From the NCBI RefSeq assembly GCF_018408705.1, contig NZ_AP023420.1, forward strand, positions 2,790,001 through 2,854,000: DNA of 64,000 nucleotides, read 5' to 3'. Within the stretch, counting starts at the first letter, position 1. Each line of letters opens with the position of its first letter. The notes under the pieces are model-generated. The model was not told where the DNA came from, ran no database searches, and saw only the letters and a list, made by a program, of their open reading frames with translations. Shown here piece after piece: positions 24,994-34,018 of the stretch. The position numbers were made by a program, and so were the translations under genes. Origin of the DNA: Pusillibacter faecalis (GTDB lineage Bacteria; Bacillota; Clostridia; Oscillospirales; Oscillospiraceae).

Positions 24994-27399
24994 ATGGAAC
25001 CGATCAACATTCCCGTTCTGGCTCTCCGGGGCCTGACGGTGTTTCCACACATGTCTCTGACCTTTGACGTGGAGCGGCAAATCTCTATCCGGGCTCTGGA
25101 GCGGGCGATGGAGGGGGACCAAGCCGTCTTTCTAGTGACTCAGCGGGAGATTGGCAGCAATATTCCGGGGGAAAAGGACCTCTACGAAGTGGGGACGATT
25201 TCCCATATCACACAGATTTTGCGTTTGTCCTCCAACGCGGTCCGGGTGATGGTAGAGGGAAGGCGGCGTGCGCGTCTCAGGCGGCTGTGGCAGACAGAGC
25301 CGTTTCTGCAGGCCAACATCGAGGAGCTGACGGAAACCGCAGTATCAGAGGCGTTTCAGCGCAGTCCTCGAACAGAGGCGTTGCTGCGCCAGACTTGGAA
25401 TCTTTTTGGTGAATACGCAGGATTGGTGGGCGGCATGGCGGAGGAGGTCGTCACCACAGTCATGGATTGCCAGGACGTGGGGTATCTGGCGGACTTCATC
25501 GCGCAGAACATCAATCTGCGGTTCGCGGATAAGCAGGAGATTTTGGAGGAACTCTCTCCCTTCCTTCGCCTGCGCAAACTCAACGGCTTTCTTGCCAGGG
25601 AGTGCAATGTCCTGGGCTTTGAACACGAGATGGAGGGCAAGGTCCGGGATCAGCTGGCCCGCACTCAGCGGGATCAGATTCTGCGGACTCAAATCCGCGT
25701 GCTGCAAAACGAGCTGGGCGAGGAAGAGGACGACGAACTGGACGTCTACCGGGAGAAGATTTTGGAGCTGCACTTGGATGAGGAGCGGGAAACGCATCTG
25801 ATGAAGGAGGTCACTAAACTCTCCAAGCAGCCCTACTCCAGCGCGGAAGCGGCGGTGATCCGGAACTACTTGGACGTGTGCCTGGACATCCCCTGGAACA
25901 CCACCACCCGAGAGCGAGTCAGCGTGGACGCGGCCCGCAAGGTGCTGGAACACGATCACTATGGCCTGGAAAAGGTGAAGGAGCGAATTTTGGAGACCAT
26001 CGCCGTCCGGCAGATGAACCGGGATGCCAAGGGGCAGATCCTCTGTCTGGTAGGGCCGCCGGGTGTGGGTAAGACCTCCATCGCCATCAGTGTCGCCAAG
26101 GCGCTGAACCGGAAGCTGGCCCGCCTCTCTCTGGGCGGCGTCCGGGACGAGGCAGATATCCGCGGGCATCGGAAGACCTACATAGGCGCCATGCCCGGGC
26201 GGATCATCGAGGCCATCAGCCGCAGCGGTTCTATGAATCCACTGCTGCTGCTGGACGAGATTGACAAAATGGGCAGCGACTACCGGGGCGACCCGGCTGC
26301 CGCGCTGCTGGAGGTCCTGGACAGTGAGCAGAACCACAGCTTTCGGGACCACTACCTAGAGCTGCCTGTGGACCTCACCGGCGTGATGTTCATCACCACC
26401 GCCAACACCACGGATACCATCCCCAGGCCCCTGCTGGACCGGATGGAGGTTATTCAGCTCACCAGCTACACCGATGAGGAAAAGGTCCAGATTGCCCGCC
26501 GGCACCTGCTGCCCAAGCAGATGCGCGAGCACGGACTGAAGAAGAGCGCCCTGCGGCTGAGCGACGACGTGCTGCGGGCCATGATTCGGGACTATACCCG
26601 GGAGTCCGGTGTGCGGCTTCTAGAGCGGCGCCTCGCGGCCGTGTGCCGGAAAGCGGACATGCGGCTTTTACAAGGGGATATGAAGCGGGTGAATGTGACA
26701 GAGGCAGAGCTTCCGAAGTTTCTGGACTGTCAGCCCTATCCTCCCGCTCTGCACACGGACCGGGAGGAAATTGGCGTGGTGAACGGCCTTGCGTGGACCG
26801 AGTCCGGCGGTGAGATTTTGGAGGTAGAGGTCAATGTGATGGAGGGCTCCGGCAAGCTGGAACTCACCGGAAACCTGGGAGACGTGATGAAGGAGTCCGC
26901 CCAAGCGGCGCTGAGCTGCCTGCGCAGCCGCGCCGCGGCGCTGGGCATCCCGGCGGACTTTTACAAGACCCGCGACATCCACGTTCACTTCCCGGAGGGG
27001 GCAGTGCCAAAGGACGGCCCCTCTGCGGGGATTGCCGTGACCACTGCCATGCTCTCTGCCCTGACAGGGCGGAAAATCCGTGGGGGTGTTGCCATGACTG
27101 GCGAGGTGACGCTGCGAGGCAGAGTGCTGCCCATCGGCGGATTAAAGGAAAAGACCATGGCTGCATATCGCAACGGCATCGGCACAGTGATTATTCCCCG
27201 GGACAACGAGCGGGACCTGGAGGACATTGACCAAACGGTCCGCGGAGGGCTGCGCTTTGTCACGGCAGAGACGGTGGACCAGGTGTTTGCCGCTGCGCTG
27301 TGCTTGGAGAGCGATCCCATCCGGGAAGAGGTGGCTACCCATGTGGCAGCCTTTGCTCCTATCGGCCGGGAGAGCGGCGGCGACGTATTGCGCCAGTGA
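24994..27399 (+). CDS. lon: ATP-dependent protease Lon
   Basis: 801 residues. LON N-terminal domain, coiled-coil linker, AAA module with Walker A GPPGVGKTS (near residue 354) and Walker B LLLLDEIDKMG, and the protease domain with the catalytic Ser in PKDGPSAGIA and the Lys in GGLKEKTMA. It degrades damaged and regulatory proteins in the cytoplasm. No perfect ribosome site other than AAGGAAC before the ATG at 24994. engB follows after 7 bases. Confidence 0.97.
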   Translation: MEPINIPVLALRGLTVFPHMSLTFDVERQISIRALERAMEGDQAVFLVTQREIGSNIPGEKDLYEVGTISHITQILRLSSNAVRVMVEGRRRARLRRLWQTEPFLQANIEELTETAVSEAFQRSPRTEALLRQTWNLFGEYAGLVGGMAEEVVTTVMDCQDVGYLADFIAQNINLRFADKQEILEELSPFLRLRKLNGFLARECNVLGFEHEMEGKVRDQLARTQRDQILRTQIRVLQNELGEEEDDELDVYREKILELHLDEERETHLMKEVTKLSKQPYSSAEAAVIRNYLDVCLDIPWNTTTRERVSVDAARKVLEHDHYGLEKVKERILETIAVRQMNRDAKGQILCLVGPPGVGKTSIAISVAKALNRKLARLSLGGVRDEADIRGHRKTYIGAMPGRIIEAISRSGSMNPLLLLDEIDKMGSDYRGDPAAALLEVLDSEQNHSFRDHYLELPVDLTGVMFITTANTTDTIPRPLLDRMEVIQLTSYTDEEKVQIARRHLLPKQMREHGLKKSALRLSDDVLRAMIRDYTRESGVRLLERRLAAVCRKADMRLLQGDMKRVNVTEAELPKFLDCQPYPPALHTDREEIGVVNGLAWTESGGEILEVEVNVMEGSGKLELTGNLGDVMKESAQAALSCLRSRAAALGIPADFYKTRDIHVHFPEGAVPKDGPSAGIAVTTAMLSALTGRKIRGGVAMTGEVTLRGRVLPIGGLKEKTMAAYRNGIGTVIIPRDNERDLEDIDQTVRGGLRFVTAETVDQVFAAALCLESDPIREEVATHVAAFAPIGRESGGDVLRQ

Positions 27400-27406
27400 G
27401 GGGTTC

Positions 27407-28006
27407 ATGATGGCACTGAATTTTTCCAAGGTGGAGTTTCTGCGCTCCGCCGCGAGGTGCGGGGATTTCCTGCGGGACGGCCGGCCTCAGTTTGCCTTCG
27501 CGGGCCGCTCTAACGTGGGGAAATCCTCCGTGATCAATCGTCTGGCGGGGCGGAAAAACCTTGCCTATGTGGGCGCCTCGCCGGGGAAGACCACCCAGAT
27601 CAATTACTTCCTCGTGGATGGGCGGGCTTATCTGGTGGATCTGCCGGGATATGGTTACGCCAAGGTGTCCAAGGCGGAAAAGGAGCGCTGGGGCAAGTTG
27701 ATGGAGAGCTACTTCCAGGACAAGGGGGGACTCATCACCACCGGTGTTTTGATTGTGGATATCCGTCACAAGCCCACGGAGAATGATCTGATTATGCACT
27801 ACTGGTTTCGGGAGAGCGGATGTCCGGAGATCATCGTAGCCAACAAGCTGGATAAACTGAAGAAGAGCCAGGTGGAGCCGGCCCTATCCTTAATCCGGGA
27901 TACGCTGGAATTGGCGGAAGGGGACGCGCTGGTGCCATTCTCTGCGGAAAAGGGCACTGGCAAGGAGGAGCTAATTGGCCTTTTGAATGCCGCCTGCGAA
28001 GAATAA
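27407..28006 (+). CDS. engB: Ribosome biogenesis GTPase EngB (YsxC)
   Basis: 199 residues. P-loop FAGRSNVGKSSVIN, switch region PGKTTQINYF, LVDLPGYGYAKV and NKLDKLKKSQ, then the closing FSAEKGTGKEEL. Needed for late 50S assembly. The start could be ATG 27407 or 27410 (MMALNFSKVEF). It sits behind lon, as in Bacillus. Confidence 0.95.
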   Translation: MMALNFSKVEFLRSAARCGDFLRDGRPQFAFAGRSNVGKSSVINRLAGRKNLAYVGASPGKTTQINYFLVDGRAYLVDLPGYGYAKVSKAEKERWGKLMESYFQDKGGLITTGVLIVDIRHKPTENDLIMHYWFRESGCPEIIVANKLDKLKKSQVEPALSLIRDTLELAEGDALVPFSAEKGTGKEELIGLLNAACEE

Positions 28007-28037
28007 AAAAAGGAACGGCAACAGCCGTTCCTTTTTT
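28006..28037. terminator. Bidirectional terminator
   Basis: AAAAAAGGAACGGC/GCCGTTCCTTTTTT: an A run before and a T run after, serving engB and the convergent XRE gene. Confidence 0.9.
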
Positions 28038-29583
28038 ATGCGCTCACCTCCGCGGGAGAGCGGGGCAGCTCACTGCGCTGGTCGATGGGCGTGGTCAGGT
28101 AGAGGCACAGAAGCTTGGCCCAGCCCTGTTCCGCTTCCGTGAAGGAGCCGTTGGAGAGGGCGGCATCCAGAGTGTCCAGGGCGGCTTCCAGCTCCACCGG
28201 GTACAGCTCCGCGTCGTAGGCGGTGAGGTGGAGAACGTCATACATGGCATCCTCCTCAGTACCGCAGGCCAGCCCTTTGACAAAGCCAATAGGATTTTCA
28301 AAAAGGGCAGCAGAGAGGAGCCCTGCGTAGGAGTCAGCCAGCCAGCCGTCCAGGTTGGACTTTACCCCCATTTGCAGTCGGAAGATCTCTGCATCTGAGT
28401 AGGGCGCTTGCTCATGTATCCAGGTCAGGAATGCGGCGATGGTATCGTCCCGGTGCTCTGTGGTACCCAAGTCTCCAAAGGCCCACCAGTCCAGCTCTGA
28501 GAGACCGGCAAAAACGGCCCAGCGGTTGGCATAGAGTTCCTCAGCGGAGAGGTTATCGTTTGTCACCAGCTGGTTCCAGGCGATATAGACTTTCTGGGTG
28601 TCGTCGATGTCCTCTCGCCCTGGTTCCTGCCGCTGGGAAAAATCCGGCTCCCCATCTATCAGGGGGAAACGAGCCACGTTGTTGGGGAGGAAGGCCTCAC
28701 AGCCAAACTCCGCCATGTCCTCCAGGGCAATGCCGGCCACCAGACCGTCCCGCATATAGAGACACAGGCTCAGACCAAAGGTCTCCGGCGTCTGGTAGGC
28801 ATAGTAGTAGTCGTGCCGTACCAGGGGAGCCTCCTCCTCTTTGAGACAGTACACCAGCGCGTCGCCATAAGCCGCGATCACGTCTGCCTTAGAACTGCCC
28901 ACGCTGATGCCCCGAGGTGTGGTGTACCCTGGTACGATGGTGGTGATCTTTATTACGGATTCCTGTTCCGGGCTTTCCGGGTCGATCTCCGGGTCATAGC
29001 CGATGCGGAGGTAGTCCAGATGTAAATCTCCGCAGTCCGCCCGATGAAGGGTGGTGAGAAGGTAGTCCGTGTCCAGAATTTGCTCCGGCTCCGTCAGCTC
29101 TAGTTCCCGGCCGAAGGGGAAGAAGCCCTCCTGAATCCCCAGCTCCAAAAAGGTCTCGTTACCGCTGCTGTCCGTCCAGAGCAAAGCAAACTCCGTAAGA
29201 GCGGATGGTGTTGCTTTGTTTGTCACAGCGGAGCTGTCATCTTCTGCCGGATCAGTGAGAGCCCGCCCGAAAAGCCAGCTAACCAGACAAACGCTTAAAA
29301 ACAGTGCCGCCAGTACAGCGGCGATGACAAGGACCCACAACCACCGCTGCTTTTGCTGGTGCGGGGCATTCTCTCCGCCGGCCTCCGGCGTTTCGGTCAG
29401 TTCCGCTACGCTCACGCCAAACTCTCTGGCCAGAGCCAGCAGATTCTCCATGTCCGGCGCCGCCGCGTCCGTCTCCCATTTGCTGACCGCCTGCCGGCTC
29501 ACGCCTAGGCGTCCGCCCAGCTCTTCCTGAGAAATGCCCATCGCTTTGCGGTACTGGGCAATCCGCTGTCCCAACGTCATCAT
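28036..29583 (-). CDS. Membrane-anchored XRE-family regulator with a large outer domain
   Basis: 515 residues. N-terminal Cro/CI-type helix-turn-helix (MTLGQRIAQYRKAMGISQEE, then GRLGVSRQAVSKWETD). After an acidic linker comes one membrane span (LWVLVIAAVLAALFLSVCLV, about residues 82-102), then about 410 residues predicted outside the cell, with no family I recognise. The layout is that of a one-piece membrane sensor of transcription. ATG at 29583 follows AAGGAGG. The target genes are not evident; pyrH starts divergently 220 bases away. Confidence 0.7.
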   Translation of the reverse strand: MMTLGQRIAQYRKAMGISQEELGGRLGVSRQAVSKWETDAAAPDMENLLALAREFGVSVAELTETPEAGGENAPHQQKQRWLWVLVIAAVLAALFLSVCLVSWLFGRALTDPAEDDSSAVTNKATPSALTEFALLWTDSSGNETFLELGIQEGFFPFGRELELTEPEQILDTDYLLTTLHRADCGDLHLDYLRIGYDPEIDPESPEQESVIKITTIVPGYTTPRGISVGSSKADVIAAYGDALVYCLKEEEAPLVRHDYYYAYQTPETFGLSLCLYMRDGLVAGIALEDMAEFGCEAFLPNNVARFPLIDGEPDFSQRQEPGREDIDDTQKVYIAWNQLVTNDNLSAEELYANRWAVFAGLSELDWWAFGDLGTTEHRDDTIAAFLTWIHEQAPYSDAEIFRLQMGVKSNLDGWLADSYAGLLSAALFENPIGFVKGLACGTEEDAMYDVLHLTAYDAELYPVELEAALDTLDAALSNGSFTEAEQGWAKLLCLYLTTPIDQRSELPRSPAEVSA

Positions 29584-29803
29584 ACCGCCTCCTTTGCCCC
29601 CAGCATAGCAAATTTCCCGGGAAAAGGCTACCACCTGAGTGTCAAATATCAGTTGCGGCGGGTAAAACTGCCAGGGTACGCTCAGACTGTCTTTTTCACG
29701 GAAAAGAGGAACTGCGGGATTTTTCGGGAAAATCTTGTCTACCCCCTATGCAAAAGGGGAAAAATACGTTAAAATATGGTCACTAACACGTAGGGGGTTC
29801 CAT

Positions 29804-30520
29804 ATGACAAAACCTGTTTATCAGCGGGTCCTGCTGAAAATCAGCGGAGAGGCCCTGTCCGGCGGTAAAGGAAGCGGACTGGATTTTGAGATGATTGGAA
29901 ATGTTTGCGACGTCATCAAGGAGTGTCTGGACATGGGCGTTCAGGTGGGCCTGGTGGTAGGCGGCGGCAACTTCTGGCGCGGCGCGAAGAACAGCGGCGG
30001 CAAGATGGAGCGGACCCGGGCCGATCACATGGGCATGCTGGCCACAGTGATGAACTGCCTGGCGGTGGCGGATGTGTGTGAGCAGAAGGGAATTCCCGTC
30101 CGAGTGCAGACCGCGATTGAAATGCGTGCGGTTGCAGAACCCTATATCCGCTCCCGGGCCATCCGGCATCTGGAAAAGGGACGGGTGGTGATCTTTGGAG
30201 CCGGTACCGGAAACCCCTATTTTTCCACCGATACGGCAGCGGTGCTGCGGGCGGCGGAGATCGGCGCGGACGTAATTCTTCTGGCCAAGAATGTAGATGG
30301 CGTTTACAGTGCCGACCCGGTGAAGGACCCCAATGCCGTGAAGTACGACACCATCAGCTATGACGATGTGCTGGCCCAGCACCTCATGGTGATGGACTCC
30401 ACGGCCACGTCTCTCTCCATGGATAACCACATCCCGGTGCTGCTGTTTGCATTAAAGGACCCCAGGAATATCATCCGGGCCCTGTGCGGCGAAAAGGTCG
30501 GTACCATTGTGGGCGAATAA
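29804..30520 (+). CDS. pyrH: Uridylate kinase
   Basis: 238 residues. Opening [48 protein letters not shown], and [16 protein letters not shown] mark a bacterial UMP kinase. It makes UDP from UMP. The ribosome site TAGGGGG (29791-29797) leads to the ATG at 29804; an upstream segment at 29741-29748 could pair with it. frr follows after 48 bases. Confidence 0.96.
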   Translation: MTKPVYQRVLLKISGEALSGGKGSGLDFEMIGNVCDVIKECLDMGVQVGLVVGGGNFWRGAKNSGGKMERTRADHMGMLATVMNCLAVADVCEQKGIPVRVQTAIEMRAVAEPYIRSRAIRHLEKGRVVIFGAGTGNPYFSTDTAAVLRAAEIGADVILLAKNVDGVYSADPVKDPNAVKYDTISYDDVLAQHLMVMDSTATSLSMDNHIPVLLFALKDPRNIIRALCGEKVGTIVGE

Positions 30521-30568
30521 AGGGCCTACGGCCCTCCCCCAACATAGAACGGAAAGGAAGGACTCCAT

Positions 30569-31126
30569 ATGTTAAAAGACGAATACAAAGTTTACGAGAG
30601 TAAGATGAAAAAGAGCATTGATTCCGTGGCGGCAGATTTTGCCTCCGTACGGGCTGGTCGGGCCAACGCCTCTGTGCTGGACCGGATCATGGTGGATTAC
30701 TATGGGAGCCCCACTCCGATTCAGCAGATCGCGGCGATTTCCTCGCCGGATGCCCGGACGCTGCTGATCTCCCCGTGGGACAGCTCTGCCCTAAAAGCCA
30801 TTGAGAAGGCGATCCAGAATTCCGACCTGGGCATCAATCCCCAGAATGACGGTAAGGCCCTGCGCCTGGGCTTCCCCCAATTGACGGAGGAGCGCCGTAA
30901 GGAGCTGGTCAAGCAGATCCACAAGTATGCGGAAAACGGCAAGGTGGCTGTCCGCAACATCCGCCGGGATGCCATGGAGGCCTTCAAGAAACAGGAGAAG
31001 AAGTCTGAGATTACTGAGGACGAGCTGAAGCAGGCAGAAAAGGACCTGCAAAAGCTCACGGACGAGAGCTGCAAGGCTCTGGACGACCTGCTTGCCAAGA
31101 AGGAAAAGGAACTGATGGCTGTCTAA
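30569..31126 (+). CDS. frr: Ribosome recycling factor
   Basis: 185 residues, normal length. Recognised by SVAADFASVRAGRANASVLD, MVDYYGSPTPIQQIAAISSP, ISPWDSSALKAIEKAIQNSD and GKVAVRNIRRDAMEAFKKQE. It splits post-termination ribosomes together with EF-G. GGAAAGGAAGG precedes the ATG. Confidence 0.97.
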   Translation: MLKDEYKVYESKMKKSIDSVAADFASVRAGRANASVLDRIMVDYYGSPTPIQQIAAISSPDARTLLISPWDSSALKAIEKAIQNSDLGINPQNDGKALRLGFPQLTEERRKELVKQIHKYAENGKVAVRNIRRDAMEAFKKQEKKSEITEDELKQAEKDLQKLTDESCKALDDLLAKKEKELMAV

Positions 31127-31251
31127 CTGTTTTTTCAAGAAAGGCAGTTAGAGACCTTGATCTCGCTACGGAAATCTGGTGGGAACCGAGGCTTTGCGAC
31201 GGCAATGAGGGCGTTGCCGGATGAAGAGCAGGCGATTGGAGAAGTATTTTT

Positions 31252-32046
31252 ATGAAAGACACAGGCACAGCGGGGCGGGTTGAGAACCCGCCTCGCTCTC
31301 AGGAAATGGCGCGAGGCAGACCCGATGGGAACATGTCGGGCCCGCCTCGCCATATTGCGATCATTATGGACGGCAATGGCCGCTGGGCAACTAAGCGAGG
31401 ACTGCCCCGCACCGTTGGCCATAAGGCGGGAGCGGAGACCTTCCGCCGCATTGCTACCTACTGCAAGGAAATCGGCGTCAAATATTTGACGGTATATGCC
31501 TTCTCCACGGAGAACTGGAAGCGCTCCGCCGACGAGGTGGCGGCGATCATGGGCCTTTTGAAGCGGTATTTGCTGGAGGCCGTGGACACGATGGAGCGGG
31601 ACCACATCCGCCTGCACTTTTTTGGGGATATGGGGCCTATCGCGCCGGAGCTGCGGGCCCTGGCCCGGGAGACCGATGAGATTACGGAGCACCTCTCCGC
31701 CGATGATTTTCAGGCCAACGTATGCCTAAACTATGGCGGACGGGACGAGATTTTGCGGGCAGCCCGGAGCTTTGCTGCCGCCTGCGCCGCAGGAGAGCGG
31801 AAACCGGAGGAGCTGGACGAGGCGCTCTTCGCCTCCTATCTGGACTCCGCCGGCATCCCGGACCCAGACTTGGTGATCCGCCCCAGCGGGGAGCTGCGGC
31901 TGAGCAACTTCTTGCTGTGGCAGAGCGCGTATGCGGAGTTCTATTTCACAGACGTCCTGTGGCCGGATTTTGACAAGGCGGAGCTGGACAGGGCTATCGC
32001 GGCCTATCACCAGCGGGACCGCCGGTTTGGAGGCGTGAAGAAATGA
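31252..32046 (+). CDS. uppS: Isoprenyl transferase (undecaprenyl diphosphate synthase)
   Basis: 264 residues. Core motifs HIAIIMDGNGRWATKRGLPR, GHKAGAETFRRIA, YLTVYAFSTENWKRS and the end part PDLVIRPSGELRLSNFLLWQ. It makes the C55 lipid carrier for cell wall synthesis. The first 30 residues are not part of the family core, so the start may instead be ATG 31306 or 31333; I keep 31252 because GGAG lies 19 bases upstream and no better site is seen. The end overlaps the start of cdsA by 4 bases. Confidence 0.93.
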   Translation: MKDTGTAGRVENPPRSQEMARGRPDGNMSGPPRHIAIIMDGNGRWATKRGLPRTVGHKAGAETFRRIATYCKEIGVKYLTVYAFSTENWKRSADEVAAIMGLLKRYLLEAVDTMERDHIRLHFFGDMGPIAPELRALARETDEITEHLSADDFQANVCLNYGGRDEILRAARSFAAACAAGERKPEELDEALFASYLDSAGIPDPDLVIRPSGELRLSNFLLWQSAYAEFYFTDVLWPDFDKAELDRAIAAYHQRDRRFGGVKK

Positions 32047-32855
32047 GCTCGTTACAGTCCAGGGTCCTGGTGGCGGTGATTGGCGTGCCGGTGCTGGTGT
32101 GGGTGGTGCTGTGGGCGCCGCCGCTTGTGATGCTGGTGGCGCTGTGCCTGCTGGCGGGCATCGGCGGCATGGAGCTGCAGCGCTGTGTCAGCGGCGCTCC
32201 GCGCAGTGAACTGGTGGGGATGAGTGCCATCTTTCCGGTATTTATGGTGGCGTGGTATTACGAGCGGCCAGAGCATGTTGTAGTACTGGTCGTGGTAGAG
32301 CTTGTGGTTTTCTTCGGATATGCCATTGTCAAGGGTGGGGAAATCAAGTTCAATCAGATTATGGCGGCACTGTTTGGCGGCACGTTCATCGGCTATTCCT
32401 TTGCCGCGTTTTTGCGGCTGGAGGCCACCGGCATCCACCGGGCCTACTTGCTGCTGCCGTTCATCCTCAGTTTTGCCTGCGACACCTTTGCCTACTTTGC
32501 GGGCCGTGCCTTCGGGCGGCACAAGCTGGCCCCGAAAGTTAGCCCCAAGAAGACGGTGGAGGGCTCCATCGGCGGCATTTTGGGCAATGTAGTGTGCGGC
32601 TTGATCTTCGTTTTTGTAATGGATCATTGGCTAGAGGCCGGCATTGGCTATGGAACGATGGTGGTTCTGGCAGTGACGTGCAGTATCGTGGCCCAGATCG
32701 GAGATCTGAGCTTCTCCCTTATCAAACGGGAATTCGGCATCAAGGACTACGGTCATTTGTTTTTGGAGCACGGCGGCGTGCTGGACCGGTTTGACAGCGT
32801 GTTATTTGTGACGCCGCTTGTTGAGATTATTTTGGATCTGACGCATAGGATATAG
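32043..32855 (+). CDS. cdsA: Phosphatidate cytidylyltransferase
   Basis: 270 residues, many membrane spans. The C-terminal signature is SLIKREFGIKDYGHLFLEHGG followed by VLDRFDS. It makes CDP-diacylglycerol for phospholipid synthesis. The family pattern normally has Pro-Gly before His-Gly-Gly; here Leu-Glu stands in that place (LFLEHGG). The downstream Asp-Arg is kept. ATGA overlap with uppS; dxr starts 3 bases after the stop. Confidence 0.92.
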   Translation: MSSLQSRVLVAVIGVPVLVWVVLWAPPLVMLVALCLLAGIGGMELQRCVSGAPRSELVGMSAIFPVFMVAWYYERPEHVVVLVVVELVVFFGYAIVKGGEIKFNQIMAALFGGTFIGYSFAAFLRLEATGIHRAYLLLPFILSFACDTFAYFAGRAFGRHKLAPKVSPKKTVEGSIGGILGNVVCGLIFVFVMDHWLEAGIGYGTMVVLAVTCSIVAQIGDLSFSLIKREFGIKDYGHLFLEHGGVLDRFDSVLFVTPLVEIILDLTHRI

Positions 32856-32858
32856 GGT

Positions 32859-34001
32859 ATGACGAAAACCATTTCGATTTTAGGCTCCACCGGCTCCATC
32901 GGCCGGCAGACTCTGGATGTGGCGGAGCAGTTGGGGCTTCAGGTAGCGGCACTGACGGCCCACGCCAGTATCGAGCGTATGGAGGAGCAGGCGCGGCGGT
33001 TTCGGCCGCGCCTTGCCGTGCTGACGGATGAGGCGGCGGCCCGGGATTTAACTGTGCGCCTGGCAGACACTGGAACGAAAGTTCTCGGCGGGCCTCAGGG
33101 CCTGGAGGAGGCTGCCGCACTGCCGGAGGCGGACACCATCGTGACTGCCGTGGTGGGCATGGTAGGACTTCGGCCCACGTTGACCGCCATTCGGGAGAAA
33201 AAGCGGATTGCCTTGGCCAATAAGGAGACGTTGGTGTGTGCTGGGGAGCTTGTGATGGACGCGGCGGATACATATGGGGCGGAGATTATCCCGGTGGACT
33301 CGGAGCACTCCGCTATTTTTCAGTGTCTGCAGGGGTGCCGGGATCGGCGGGAAATCCGGCGGCTGATCCTCACCTGCTCCGGTGGCCCCTTTTATGGCAT
33401 GACTTGTGAAGAAGTGGGCAAAATGACCAGAGCGGATGCCCTGCGCCATCCCAATTGGACTATGGGACCCAAAATTACCGTGGACTGTGCTACGCTGATG
33501 AACAAGGGGCTGGAGGTGATTGAGGCTATGCGCCTCTACCGCCTGCCTTTGGAACAGGTCTCCGTGGTGATTCACCGCCAGAGCATCGTGCATTCCCTGG
33601 TGGAGTATTGGGACGGGGCGGTTCTGGCTCAGCTGGGAACGCCGGATATGCGGCTTCCAATCCGCTATGCCATGACCTATCCGGCGCGGGGGGAGAGCTT
33701 GGCAAAGCCGCTGGACCTCACCGCCTGTCCGCCGCTGACCTTTGCTGCGCCGGACCGGGCGACATTCCCCTGCCTGCATCTGGCGGAGGAGGCCGCAGCG
33801 GAGGGAGGCACAGCCTGTGCAATTTTAAACGGTGCGAACGAGGAGGCGGTGCGGCTGTTTCTTCAAGAGCGCATCGGTTTTTATGACATTTCCCACCTGA
33901 CGGCGAAGGCCCGCTCTGCCGTGAGTGTGGTGCAAAAACCGTCCCTAGAGGACATTCTGGAAGCAGACGCCGCCGCCAGGCGGTGCGTCCTGGGCGATTA
34001 A
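32859..34001 (+). CDS. dxr: 1-deoxy-D-xylulose-5-phosphate reductoisomerase
   Basis: 380 residues. NADPH-binding start ISILGSTGSIGRQTLDVAEQ, then ANKETLVCAGELVMDAA, PVDSEHSAIFQCLQG and TVDCATLMNKGLEVIEAMRL. Second step of the MEP pathway to isoprenoids; ispG lies two genes downstream. RseP follows after 17 bases. Confidence 0.96.
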   Translation: MTKTISILGSTGSIGRQTLDVAEQLGLQVAALTAHASIERMEEQARRFRPRLAVLTDEAAARDLTVRLADTGTKVLGGPQGLEEAAALPEADTIVTAVVGMVGLRPTLTAIREKKRIALANKETLVCAGELVMDAADTYGAEIIPVDSEHSAIFQCLQGCRDRREIRRLILTCSGGPFYGMTCEEVGKMTRADALRHPNWTMGPKITVDCATLMNKGLEVIEAMRLYRLPLEQVSVVIHRQSIVHSLVEYWDGAVLAQLGTPDMRLPIRYAMTYPARGESLAKPLDLTACPPLTFAAPDRATFPCLHLAEEAAAEGGTACAILNGANEEAVRLFLQERIGFYDISHLTAKARSAVSVVQKPSLEDILEADAAARRCVLGD

Positions 34002-34018
34002 AGGTTAGGAGTTACAGC

